The position numbers and the translations under genes are program-made. A DNA stretch of 64,000 bases from Avena insularis (Eukaryota; Streptophyta; Magnoliopsida; Poales; Poaceae): the NCBI GenBank assembly GCA_023614405.1, contig CM042691.1, forward strand, positions 174,316,927-174,380,926, written 5' to 3'. Numbering within the stretch: the stretch's first letter is position 1; every line of letters begins with the position of its first letter. Shown here piece by piece: positions 34,562-46,989 of the stretch. Below the pieces are notes generated by a model. That model saw nothing but the letters and a program-made list of their open reading frames with translations, did not search any database and was not told the origin of the DNA.

Positions 34562-37500
34562 AGTACCGACCGTAGGAAAACCTTGCTATTGGTCGATGTT
34601 GAGTCTAGTGTTTGAGAAAACTATTTTAAAAGCTGAAAAGTATTTGCGAAAACTCTAGTATGCTTCTTTTACTCCTTATCTAGTTTCGCTCTAACTATGG
34701 GTTCATCTTATCTTGTGTTGACTTTGGAAAAGCTTTGATATCTCTTCTATTCTTTCAAAGCTTAGGTGCCTTCTCGCATGTCGTTTCTCAACCAGTTGAC
34801 CTAGTGTTGAATTCTCTAGAGTTGTGTGTGTTGTGAATTCCTTGTTACCCTTTGCTCCTATTCATCTGAGAGATTCCTTCCTATCATGATCTCTCTATCT
34901 TTTGGACCCACAATATTATATTGTTGGTTCCATAGTGTTCTGTTCTAGGCTTCGAGGTTTCCTTACGCCTCGTGTGCCTCCTTATTTGTTCGGGTACTTT
35001 AGAAGTTTTTTATTCTCTTGGAATCTACCTTGTGATTACTACCTTGTAGTGTATGCAATGTCACTCAAGTACTAGTTACTTCCTTCTTGGGTTTTAACCC
35101 TTGGACATGAACCGAAGGTACCAGATTGTGCTGGATTCTAGTGTTGTGAATCTTGTACATGAAGTTGATCTTTAACCCAAGATCCATTCCTTTGACGCCT
35201 GTTGCTAATGTTCACACATTACCTCAGGATGGCTGGTATTACCATTCTAGACTTCAAGCTTGTGGTTTTTGTCACAATTGAATCTCGACAACAAAGGGCT
35301 TCCCCTACCACATGTTATGGCAGATGTTCTTTAATGGAACTAAATAGATCACGACAAAAGTAATCCTCGAGAGTCTCGCATCTATACTCGTGACTCTACC
35401 ACACCTTTTCCCTTATTTGCATTGGTTTTCAGAAGGTTGTTGACTGATGCATCCATATCTCGGGATTCCATCTTGAGCATGTTCTTTTCCCTTGTTGTTT
35501 TCCGACCTTTGTTTACCAGTTAGTAGCCAAGTAGTAAACCTGCATTGGTGTCTTCCGATGCAAGATACTCATGTGGTCCGTCTTGACAAACCATTTCGGG
35601 ATGTCTAGGAGAAACAAACTCCAGTACCTCGTCATATCTATGACCAGGTCAAAGTGTTGTAATCCACAGATTAAGACTCATTGATTTGCTTTTGTCTGTT
35701 CTATCTTAAAGTATCACACTCTTTTATACTAAGAGGTCGTGCTGAGTTTCCTGACCACTTAATGAAGTGATGCTCTTACACATATTTACCCACCCTTCCT
35801 CGAGCTTTCGCGCTCGTGAGTGATGCGTGTGCGTAATAATGTGGCCATCTAAGATTCTTAACAATTTTTATTGTTTTGAACTCTAAGGACATTTGAGTCA
35901 TTCTTAGTGTGATTGGTTAAACTTATCACTAAGCAAAGATGAATATACTACCAATTCCACTATTCTAGTGCACTCTCTTCGGTCAAAGAGTTAGGCATGT
36001 GCTGAAGCTCTGAGACTATGTCTTCTTGCCTTACCAAGCAAGTTTCCTCTCGAACAAAGTGACATATCGGTGTTTCGTGATATTCTATATGTCTACTAGA
36101 AGTATCGCCATGTGCCACATGACCGTGTTGTCAAGTTCTTGAGCAAGCAAGTTCTCTGAACTACACCTTTCTCCAAGGATCGGTACTAGATACCCTTGAA
36201 CTAGTTGGTTGAGCTTGAACAACAACTTGGAGAGTTGTAAGACAAAAGTTTTATCCAACTTTGTTCCTTCTTAAAGGGTTGTCTAGTTTTGTCCGCGTTG
36301 AAGAAAGATAGTATTTCCTTTGTGGATATATTATCTCCCCCATCTTTGATTTGATTTGGGTTATCGTCAAATCAAACTCAGTTCCCAGGACTATCTTGAT
36401 AGTGTTTCTACTCGTGGTGTTTCACTTGAGTACATCTTAATGTTCTTAGGTCTGACCAGTATTTTTTCTTGTTCAAACAACATAGAAGTTCATCTTCTAG
36501 GAGTGTCTCTATAAGTTTGTTGTTGAGCCCATCGATGGCATCCTTATTTTCTCCATGTTAGATTGTATTCATATGGAACAATTGGCAACAATGTTGGAAA
36601 CTTTTGAGAACCGTCTCCATGTCATCTCGAAGTATGTGTTATGGATGTTAGAAGTGACCTTCTCTAGTTCATGTGCAAATGTTGAAATATGTCGCCGTGG
36701 ATTCGAGAAGAGTTATCTCCCTTTCTTTAAAGACGCATGTGTGTTTTATTGCTAGTAATTCATGTGTGTGCAGTTGTCTGTTGACAAGTTGCTAACACAC
36801 GGATCTAGCAATCTAGCTCAGTCTTTTGGAGCTTTACACTTTAGTCCATATCTTGAGAATCTAGTAACTTTACCTTTGCGGTAAATGTTGGAAACTTTCT
36901 ATTCGTACATGCTGAGTCTGAAGTATCATACCACCTAACGAGATCTGAATCTCAAGCAGATACGATGGTTTGTGTTCCTCATGGTTTTGACATAGGTCTC
37001 TTTGTGAATCTGGCAAGATTAATGTAATAGTTAACACAACTAGTCGGAAAGACCAACCGTCACATTCTCTTGATTCAGCAATAACAACCACTCTTCATGT
37101 GGCTTCTTCTATAATCTAATATAGGAGTTGTTCTTATGTTTTCCGTTGTATCCGAAGTCCGACCTTTACCTGATGTTTGTTTTCTCGAACATCGAGGAGA
37201 ACATTTAAAGTAGTGTTGATAAATGTCTCTCGGTCAATCCTCCAGACTCTTTATGTTGGCAAGCCTCTTGTTGTGCCAAGTAATTGAAGTCTGAGAATGA
37301 AGTTTCTTTCTTCTCGTGTCATCAAGAATCTTCTTAACTATTCATCTTAGTGGTGCAAAGTGATACCACAATCTTTGGCAAATATTTTGGTATACCTGGA
37401 TGGATAAAGAGTTTCCTTCGTCTTCTCAAACATGTTTGAAGAGTGGCGATGATTTTGGTAATCAACAATTTCTCTTTCTACATGTTCCTTGTGACTCCTA

Positions 37501-37973
37501 TGAGTCCTCTCCACCAAAACACCTTTCTTCCTTAAGCCTTATGTTGAATGAAAGAGTGACTCTTCTGTTTCAAAAGTATTTCAATAGCTTGGTTTTGTTG
37601 ATCCATATATCTGCAACCCAAAATCTCTACTTAAGTTATTTAGTAGAGGTACTCTATCGAAGTCTGTTGCTATGTTCTTTCTGTTGGAAGCTTTCCTTTC
37701 CAAAAGCTTAAACTCTTCTGTGATCTCCATGGTCTCAATCCTTATGAAGACCATATATCTAACAACTTGAAGCATTCCCCTCTTGTTTCCTCTGTTACCT
37801 TGACGTGTTTCATGTTCGCCATCTCAGAGTTGTTTCTAAACACTCCATCCATGAGTTGACCATGAGATACTCTGTGTTGTTTAGTGTGTTTCCCTCTTAT
37901 CTCTAGAGTGACCCTGTTTCTTTCTCTCTCTGTCTGTTTTCCTACCTTTGGAATCTCGGGTCGATATTCTCGT
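34562..37973 (+). mobile_element. Non-coding interior of outer LARD-like element
   Basis: About 3.4 kb with no frame above about 105 codons on either strand and no recognisable Gag, protease, RT or integrase motif. Base composition is T-rich on the plus strand, with many short CTT/TTC runs. It could be a heavily decayed coding region or a true non-coding interior. The intact primer site and polypurine tract, with LTRs only a few percent apart, favour the second. Confidence 0.7.
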
Positions 37974-37987
37974 AAGGGGGATAGAGA
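37974..37987 (+). other. Polypurine tract of outer element
   Basis: AAGGGGGATAGAGA directly precedes the 3' LTR start TGTAACACC at 37988, the expected plus-strand priming site. Confidence 0.85.
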
Positions 37988-40574
37988 TGTAACACCCCAG
38001 TTTTAGTTAATCTTTTATTAGGGTTTGTTTTGTGCATCATGAGCATCATATCTTAAATTGTGCATAAAATAATTAAATCAAACCCTAAAACCCTAGCTTT
38101 TCCCTCTCTTTTTATTTGCCAATCAAAATGTTTTGGAATATTTTGAAAACCATCAAAACCTATGGTGCCCAAATGGACTAAAAGGGCCCACAGTAGTTTG
38201 TGTAATTTTATAAAGTTCTGGTATTTTCAGAATGTTCAAACTAGAAAAGGATTTGAATATACAAAAGAAAGTACAAAACAGATTTGGAAAACAGAAAAAG
38301 GAGAAGGATATAAAAAATGTAGCAGAGCACCTAGGCCGTGCAACCCACTTCTTTCCTCTCCCTTGCAAACTTTAGTTCGGCCCGTTCTTGGCCCAAGTCA
38401 GCCCATCCCGCTTGACTCGTCTCTAAGTTGCCGTCTCTTTTCCTCATGGCATAGCTGACTCGGTGGCCTCTGCACCGTCGCCCGATGGTCGCCGCTGCGT
38501 CGCGCCCATGCCAAGATCAACGTCGCCGCCCTGGATGTCTATATCAACCCTCCGCCACCACTACAAACCCTAGGAGAGCCCCATTCTTCTCCTCTTCCTC
38601 GTTCCCCACCATGGGCAGAACCCTAGCCCACAGAACCTTCGGCACCCCGTCGATTCTGAGCTTATTTTGCTCGTCTGAGACCACCTTCGTGTTCCCCTCT
38701 CTCTTCTAGTTCGATTACCCCCACCCGCGCATGCCGGAGAAGCTCCCAGACGCTCAATCGATACCTCCTTCCCTGAATCCGGCCACCGCCTCCGCCGTTG
38801 ATTCCGGCCACCCCGAACCCCACCGTCAAGTTTTTTGAGCTCCTGGTGAGTTTCTGAAGCTCAAGGCGAGCTCTGTTTGCCTGCTTGCTTGTTGTAGCCG
38901 CCACGCGTCGTGTCCCTGCAAGCTCCGCCGCTCGCCATAGTCGTGAGCACTGTTCCGATGACCACAAGTGGGCGGCGCTGCCACCACTGGGTCCGCCTCG
39001 ATCTCCTCTTTCCAACTAGCCTACCCACAAGCCCGCGCGCATAGCGAATCGTCGAATTCGAGCCCAACCTGAGGATCCCCATTGCTGATGTCATGCTGAC
39101 ATCAATATGAGGCAATATATCCTATTTTCTTTTATTAAAATCATTCCTGTAATTCATTTCTGAAAATAATAATAATAACCCATGGGGCCCAGACATCAGT
39201 GACTGTGAGTAGCCCCAGATCGAGTGAGAAATGTTTCCCAGCCTGTGGTGACGTCAGCCTGAGGTCATAAATGTTTTAAAATTGATTAAATAAATTCCAG
39301 AAAATGATTTAATATTATAAAATCAATAACTTATTATTTATAAGTCAGAAAACTACAAATAATATATCAAAATGTTCAGAAAAAATGAGAACTATCTATT
39401 CAAGCTATAATCATGCATTGTTAATCAACTTTCATGACAAGTTTAATTAGAAGAACAAATGCACCCCTCTCATATGTTCCGGAGTTTCCCGAATTAGGCT
39501 TTCTACCCCTCGGAACCCCGATTAAACTGTCGAGCATGTTTTAGGGTTTCATTCAATAAAACTTAACTTGTCATATCATCATCCTTGTTTGAGCATTGCA
39601 TCGATGCCATGTGTTGATTGTTTCCCTCTCTTTCCATTGTTTGGTTCTTCTCGGTAGAATACGATATCGAGATCGAGATCAAAGACCAAGGACAAGACCA
39701 TCAAAGATCTAAGATCGACGAATAATACTTGACCAACTATAACCAAGTCAAGTTCAAGATGTCCGAAGATCTACTTATTTGTTGTCAACAGGCAAAGGCA
39801 AGCATAGCCCCACCATGATATACTCCTATGATTTCGAAAGCATTTCAATTCCTGCCATGATGCATATGATTCTACCGTGGTATTTTATCGATAGATAGAG
39901 TATCCTATCTATTGAATACTCCCTTTGAGCTTATATTACCTGATCCACTACTCCTAGTATAACTAGGTTTGGCTTGTGTGCACTGCTAGAGCTTATTCTG
40001 TGTCTTGCTTAGCCATGCATAGCTATTGAGTCTGGTCCATCCAGATGATGTATCAGATGCAGAGAATATAGTATGACAGGAGAACGTGATGATATGAGAT
40101 CAGTGATATGAGTTAAACATGCTAAGGCTTGTATGGGAGGCCACAGTGGAATGTGGTTTTTCTAGTCCCATGCTCGCCACCACTAGGAACTGAGTTCTTG
40201 CCTTTGGAACCAAGATGAGCGTATAACCATACGGGGCCTGGAAAACCTCACGAGCAACTAACTTGCCTAGTAGATTCCATGAGACACATAGTTCGGGCGT
40301 TCCATTCGACATATGCATAGAAAACCGTTTGAAAGATTTGCCGGGTGCAGATGCATTCATAACAGGTAGGTAAGCGTGGACCGGGTTGCTTGGGGTCGAT
40401 GGAGCCCCTGTTAACCAACCTCGCCTCACATCTTTAACTACCGGCTTCGGGATTTGACCCGTTATGGCGGAACCATACTTATTGCGTGACTCATGGTCTC
40501 GGCGAAAGCAAGGTAAAGGTCGTGTCTAACCACCCGTCTTGGATTTGTTTAGCCCTGATCCCGGGGGTGTCCCA
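37988..40574 (+). mobile_element. Outer element 3' LTR, 2587 bp, internally deleted
   Basis: Begins TGTAACACCCC and ends GTGTCCCA. It aligns with the 5' LTR except for small indels, the nested insertion and a missing ~785-bp segment at about 40535 (between ACCACCC and GTCTTGGATTT). It supplies the uninterrupted pre-insertion sequence for the Tekay target at 40218-40222. Confidence 0.88.
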
Positions 40575-42982
40575 ACGGGTAGACACGACACACCCTACTA
40601 CCCTAGACCGAAGCTTGCCAGTGTGGGAAGTGCATGGCCAAGCACCATGTTGTTTGTAAAAAATGGTATGTGGGTGTTTGTTGGGGCATGGTGGAGCAAT
40701 GTGCAAAAGTAGAGCACACTCCTTGAACACTTGGCCTGACGATTCGTCCGTACTTGTCCAAAACTGTCCTAAAACCCTAGATTTTAGCCATCTACCGAGC
40801 CGAAGGCATGCCCAAGCATGACATCATTGCTCACTGAGGTGATATAAGTGTGTGGTGTGTCATTGTGAGCCATTGTGCCAAGTTTTAAGCCATTCCTCAG
40901 TTGTCCCGCCGCTATCCTGACGGGTAGACGTGTTACACCCTACTACCCTAGACCGAAGCTGGCCAGTGTGGGAAGTGCATGGCCAAAGCACCATGTTGTT
41001 AGTAAAAACAGGTATGTGGGTGTTTGTTGACGCATGGTGGAGTAATGTGCAAAAGTATAGCACACTCCTTGAACACTTGGCCTGAAGATTCGTTCGTACT
41101 TGTCCAAAACCGCCCTAAAACCCTAGATTTTTTCCGTCTACCGAGCCAAAGGCATGCCCAAGCATGCCATCATTGCTCATTGAGGTGATATAAGTGTTTG
41201 GTGTGTCATTGTGAGACATTATGCCAAGTTTGAAACCATTCCTCAGTTGTCCCGCCGCTATCCCGACGGGTAGACGCGTCACACCCTACTACCCTAGACC
41301 AAAGCTGGCCAGTGTGGGGAGTGCATGGCCAGGCACCATGTTGTGTTTTTTGGGGCATGGTGGAGCAATGTGCAAAAGTATAGCACACTTATTGAACACT
41401 TGGCCTGACGATTCGTCCGTACTTGTCCAAAACCTCCCTAAAACCCTAGATTTTAGCTGTCTACCGAGTCGAAGGCATTTCCAAGCATGCCATCATTGCT
41501 CATTGAGGTGATATAAGTGTGTGGTGTGTCATTGTTAGCCATTGTGCCAAGTTTGAAGCCACTCCTCAGTTGTCCCGCCGCTATCCCGACGGGTAGACAC
41601 GTTACACCGTACTACCCTAGACAGAAGCTGCCCAGTGTGGGAAGTGCATGGCCAGGCACCATGTTGTTTGTAAAATAAGGTATGTGGGTGTTTGTTGGGG
41701 CATGGTGGAGAAATGTGCAACAGTAGATCACACTCCTTGAACACTTGGCTTGACTATTCGTCCGTACTTGTCCAAAACCGCCCTAAAACCCTAGATTTTA
41801 GCCGTCTACCGAGCCGAAGGCATTCCCAAGCCTGCCATAATTGCTCATTGAGGTGATATAAGTGTGTGGTGTGTCATTGTGAGCCATTGTGATAAGTTTG
41901 AAGCCATTCCTCAGTTGTCCTGCCGCTATCCCGACAGGTAGACGCGTTACACCCTACTACCCTAGACCGAAGCTGGCCAGTGTGGGAAGTGCATGGCCAA
42001 GCACCATGTTGTTTGTAAAAAAAGGTATGTGGGTGTTTGTTGGGGCATGGTGGAGCAATGTGCAAAAGTAGAGAACACTTCTTGAACACTTGGCCTGACG
42101 ATTCGTCTGTACTTGTCCAAAACCGCCCAAAAACCCTAGATTTTAGCCGTCTACCGAGCCGAAGGCATTCCCAAGCATGCCATCATTAATCACTGAGGTG
42201 ATATAAGTGTGTGGTGTGTCATTGTGAGCCATTGTGACAAGTTTGAAGCCATTCCTCAGTTGTCCCGCCGCTATCCCGTCGGGTAGACGCGTTACACCGT
42301 ACTACCCAAGACAGAAGCAGTCCAGTGTGGGAAGTTCATGGCCAGGCACCATGTTGTTTGTAAACCAAGGTATGTGGGTGTTTATTGGGGCATTGTGGAG
42401 AAATGTGCAAAAGTAGAGCACACTCCTTGAACACTTGGCGTGACGATTCGTCTGTACTTGTCCAAAACCTCCCTAAAACCCTAGATTTTAGCCATCTACC
42501 AAGCCGAAGGCATGCCCAAGCATGCCATCATTGCTCATTGAGGTGATATAAGTTTGTGGTTTGTTAATGTGAGCCATTTTGCCAAGTTTGAAGCGATTCC
42601 TCAGTTGTCCCACCGCTGTCCCGGCGGGTAGACGTGTTACACCCTACTACCCTAGACCGAAGCTGGCCAGTGTGGGAAGTGCATGTCCAGGCACCATGTT
42701 GTTTGTAAAACAAGGTATGTGGGTGTTTATTGGGGCATGGTGGAGCAATGTGGAAAAGTAGAGCACACTCCTTGAACACTTGGCCTGAGGATTCGTCCGT
42801 ACTTGTCCAAAACCGCCCTAAAACTCTTGATTTTAGATGTCGACCGAGCCGAAGGCATGCCCAAGCATGCCATCATTGCTCATTGAGGTGATATAAATGT
42901 GTGGTGTGTCATTGTGAGCCAGGTTCCAAGTTTGAAGCCATTCCTCAGTTGTTCCGCCGCTATCCCTATGGGTAGAGGCGTT
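40575..42982 (+). repeat. Satellite array, block 2: about 7 monomers
   Basis: Starts ACGGGTAGACACGACACACC, continuing the monomer interrupted at 21992. The ~345-bp period, telo-box core and both dyads are kept, but these monomers are more diverged than those of the higher-order region. One (about 41340) lacks the usual TTGTAAAACAAGGTATG segment. The block ends at a CACTA insertion. Confidence 0.93.
42980..42982. repeat. Left CACTA target duplication (GTT)
   Basis: GTT at 42980-42982 and again at 50541-50543 flank the element. The satellite reads GGCGTT on the left and GTTACACCCTAC on the right, so removing the element with one GTT restores the monomer. Confidence 0.9.
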
Positions 42983-43124
42983 CACTACAAGTAATCTGCT
43001 GATACATGACCCTCCATTTTCGTCATAAAATCTTCATTTTCTATAATATATGATGATCTTATGAAGAAAAAACAGATTGTCAAAAACTGAGCGTCAGTAA
43101 TTGCACATAATGACGTTTTTGATG

Positions 43125-43270
43125 AAATCGTCATAATCGTCTATGATGATATTGGATCGTCATAACCGTTATGACGATCAAATATCCTCATGGGTCATCT
43201 AGCTAGGCCAGGTCAGATCCTACGTGGCCAATCCGACATGGCAAAAATATGACGAAATGAGATCGTCGTA
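43125..43270. repeat. CACTA left subterminal repeats with a 12-bp perfect palindrome
   Basis: Variants of GTCATAA and TTATGACGA recur here in both orientations. At 43155-43179 the arms GATCGTCATAAC and GTTATGACGATC are perfectly complementary around one base. Subterminal motifs of this kind are the usual binding sites of CACTA TnpA-type proteins; that role here is inferred. Confidence 0.65.
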
Positions 43271-45340
43271 ATGCAAATTCAGCCTGGTCCATTTCTGTAG
43301 TCTACATGGGCTCAACCCAACAACTCTGCCCTTTTATATTCTTTTACCTCAGAAATCTAGTCAACTACATGGGCCACTATCCTTTTTATTTTCTAGGCCA
43401 TGGCCTTTCTATGAAGCATTTATTTTCATTTTCGGCCTTTTCATTTTGAGCTTTCTATTTGGGCTGACACGGGTCCTAGACCAGGTCCCACTTGTCATTT
43501 TTCATTTTGCCACATTGACAGTAATTAAACAATCAATAATTTCTTCACAACAGAGAGAATACATGCAATTCTTTTTATTCAAATAGAGAAAATTCATGAA
43601 TAATATTTCAAATAACATCGACTCATTACAATCTTGCACATTTCACATCATGTATCTAGCTACCAATATATATAATCATGCACATATCAGATTTCACATC
43701 AAGTATCTAGCTATTCTTTCATGATCTGGAACTTCTTCTTGCTTTCTCTTCCTCTATCTTATTCAACATGTACCTGTAGCTCTTGTAAAAGAGAGCATAT
43801 TCTGGAAATGACATAAAATTCAGTTAAGTACTAACTAGGCCTTCAGTTCAAAGAGGACAAACTTCTAATTGTTACTACCATACAGTAATGTAAATAAACA
43901 AAAGATATATTTGTTGGTACGGGCAAAACCAATGTACATGCTGATGGCAAGGAAACTATATATTTGTTTGTGGCCTTTCCATTAGAACTCAAATTACCCA
44001 TTTGCTAAAACATCAACTCCATTAGATATTAGGAATTCCAAAACTTGGGGGAGACAGGAGAACACAAAAACATAATGCATACTAAACAGAACTAGTAACT
44101 TAACTTTTAACATAGTTATGCCTTAACTCCAAGTAAAGTTAATTGTAATCACTGACTAGCTAGACAACAATTAGCAAATGATACACTCAGCCAAGATAAT
44201 TAGGATCTAAAGAGTCCTGATTTGGAGCCATAACACAATCATATAACTAGTGTTCTAATTAACTAAAGTACAATTCTGCATCTACTGTACTGGCCAAGAA
44301 ATGTTAGAACATAAAGCCACATGTTAAGATATCTTCACAAAAGAAAAGAATAGAGCAGGTGGGAGCATTCCTATTAGCTCGAGGTTGGCGGCATACTCCA
44401 GGGATGTTGTAGGTTCTTGTCGATGTAGAAGTACATCCTGTGCTCCTGCAGTAGCCGTTGAGGAAGACATAGCCTGAGAGGATCTTGTCGAGGAGACCCA
44501 TGAGGCGCCCACCAGGTGATGGAGACCATGATGACTTGATTGTACATATTTCTTTGTATCATTTATAAATAAAGAGTGTCATTTATAAAGAATACAAAAC
44601 AAATATACAATGGCTGACTGCTTATAGTTATATCAAATCAACAAATAGCACTTTAACACATATATGTGAGAATGTAGCACCAGATTATGAACATATTGTT
44701 CAGTAACACACATATAGTAGCACAAGATATCTGCAATGACTCCTTGAACTCTAGAAAGTAAACTACTTTAGTGATATAGTAGAATAGTCAAAAAGAAGAA
44801 CAAGCAATACATGAATCACAGTAATAAGATAGGTGAGGCAACTACCATTAGAGCTAAAAATCTGGTCGTCGACAGGAGGCCGTCGACATTCAGCATTTGC
44901 ACATATCTGAACAAAGCCAAGTTCCAAAATCAATTCAGTTCCACTAAATCTAATGGGAAACACTCTAAATGCATACTTGAAACAAACTATACATAGCCAT
45001 TATTTGGTTGCATGAAGTAAGCATTGAATCCTCTAATATCTCCATTCATAAAGTTTAATTGCCTAGGGTTTAATTGCGGAAGTACATATATTTTGATAGT
45101 TCATTTTACAAAAATTATAGAGTCGTTGATTGCTCAAGCATGAAATGTAGCACACAGGTAACCCCCCTGGTTCAGAAAGGCACATCACCACACTTTTGGG
45201 TCTGTACATCATATTATGAGATATAGCATTTGTTGTAACTATGTGCAATAACTATGATAAAGTTTATATTGCAACAAAGGTGTCACGAAAGGATAAGAAA
45301 CAGTAGTATCAAATCTTAGCTAAAGATAGCAGTACAAGAA
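43271..45340. other. CACTA interior, AT-rich, no gene identified
   Basis: Mostly AT-rich sequence. Between 44304 and 44570 a less AT-rich segment is open in more than one minus-strand frame for about 60 codons, as in captured exons, but I do not recognise any protein. No splice pattern could be established. Confidence 0.5.
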
Positions 45341-45570
45341 TGCTATGAAGTATTTGTTCATCTGCATACATGCATCAGGATATACACAAAATTATCAAGA
45401 TAGTAGTATTTGTTCATCTGCATACAAATTATGGTACTAATCAGGATATGGTACAAATTATGGTACTAATCTGCATACAAATTATGGTACAAATTATCAA
45501 GATAGCAGTATTTGTACAAGATAGGAGTATTTGTTCATCTGCATACATGCATCAGGATATCAACTAATCA
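45341..45570 (+). repeat. Short imperfect direct repeats
   Basis: CATCTGCATACATGCATCAGGATAT occurs near 45359 and 45536 in full, and CATCTGCATACAAATTATGG or its parts repeat between them. It looks like a small local expansion with no coding sense. Confidence 0.7.
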
Positions 45571-45657
45571 GTAGTATCAAATCTTAGCTAAAGCTAGCAG
45601 TACAAGATCGCTACCTGTTTCTCTCCAATGCTTCTCCTCTATGACAGCGCTTATTTC

Positions 45658-45658
45658 T

Positions 45659-45690
<32 letters not shown>
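45658..45690 (+). repeat. Microsatellite (AACT)n
   Basis: About eight uninterrupted AACT units inside the CACTA element. Confidence 0.95.
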
Positions 45691-45691
<1 letters not shown>

Positions 45692-46255
45692 ATATCGCTA
45701 CCTGTTTCTACCTGTTTCATCATCGATCCCCATTCCAAAACATTTAGCAAGGAATAATCTAACAACCTAGAGGTTATGTGCTGAAGCTAGAAAATAAAAC
45801 TCTAAGAGAGACCAGCCCAAGACCTGAACAGATTCAGCAAGAACCAAAAGTGCAATAGAAAGTAAAGGATATGATAAAGCCCAGTTGGGCTAGATGGTCG
45901 AAGAGTTCATAAGTTACATACTACGGCTTCTATGTCCACTCGAAGAGTTCATAAGTGCTATAGAATTTGCATAAGTGCTGTAGAAGCAATCATGAGATTC
46001 ATGGCATACGCTACTAATAAACATGCTATATACAGATCCTTTTATGTTCAGTAAAAATGTTATGTAAGCTATAAAGATTTTCCAGGAACAAAGTGATGAA
46101 TCACACGCAAACCGAGTGTCAGGCAATCATAAGGGCAAGGAGCTGGTCATATCTAAGTAGCCTATAAAATTTTCTGTTGATTAGCACCAACGATTTAACA
46201 ATACAATAAGACAAAACATTGTATCACTGCATAAATTTTAAGTTATTGTTGAGAG

Positions 46256-46900
46256 CTAATCTCTGGTGAGACGGCTATGGACTCCTGGGAAGTGGATCTG
46301 GTGCCCCTTGCCCTGGTTGTCCTTCTTGGGAAGCAATATGGTGTGGATACTGGGCAGTACCACTACATGACCAAGAGACAGCGGCGGGGAGAACGAAATG
46401 AGGGGATAGGAGATGGGGTTTACATCAGCAGCGAGGTACTTGAGGATGACGATGACGTAGCTCAGGCATCTCATGGGGGTCTGGACAATGTGAGCGGACG
46501 GTGAACTTGGGCGGATTTTGTGGATGCGGAACTAGGGTAGCTGGATCATCAGGTTATTGGCACTGTCCAACCAACCCCACCCTCGGCCCCGACTTCGTGC
46601 GTGTAAAGCAGTGTGTACGCGAGATCCCTTGGAAACCCTTCCTTGAAGGCCTCCTAGCGGCGTGTACGCATCACTCTGGCAGAGATCAGCGATGGGGGTG
46701 AGTGTAGTTCGGCGATGGGCGCGATGGCGAGCGGGAGTGATAGGAGTGGCGGCGGAGAGATGAGGGAGGGAGAGGATCGATTGATGAGATTGAGAGGGGG
46801 AACCAGCGACGTGAGGGGAGGCGATCTGGAGTAGGTGAGGTTAGGGTTGGGGTCGTTGGTGCGGTGGAGACTGGGGGAGTACGACGGTGTGCTTCTTCGG
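46256..46900 (-). other. Possible captured host-gene segment in CACTA
   Basis: GC content rises relative to the surrounding transposon. On the minus strand a 72-codon frame (46474-46256) begins MRCLSYVIVILKYLAADV and carries a hydrophobic start. Upstream, 46700-46860 is C/T-rich like a plant 5' leader. CACTA elements often capture host exons, which is why I flag it. I cannot name a source gene and the frame may be fortuitous. Confidence 0.3.
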
Positions 46901-46989
46901 GTGAGTTGAGGAGCGTTGGATCGAACTGAACAGTCTAGATCATGCCCCTCAGGACGATCCGTGGAAGTCGGTTTGCTGTGTTTTGATTG

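Larger units (their letters stand above)
21993..40574 (+). mobile_element. Outer LTR retrotransposon, LARD-like, inserted in satellite
   Basis: Two copies of one LTR begin TGTAACACCCCAG at 21993 and 37988 and end GGGGGTGTCACA (34544) and GGGGGTGTCCCA (40574). A tRNA-Met-type primer site follows the first LTR and a purine tract precedes the second. The flanking satellite carries 5-bp duplications ATGGG/ACGGG. The 5' LTR is split by the Tekay-type element at 24246-33402. The internal region (34545-37987, about 3.4 kb) shows no gag or pol in any frame. Large LTRs around a non-coding interior fit a LARD (large retrotransposon derivative). The termini resemble those of Tekay chromoviruses, so trans-mobilisation by such an element is my inference. 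LTR-to-LTR divergence is a few percent over the first 200 bp by eye. Confidence 0.88.
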
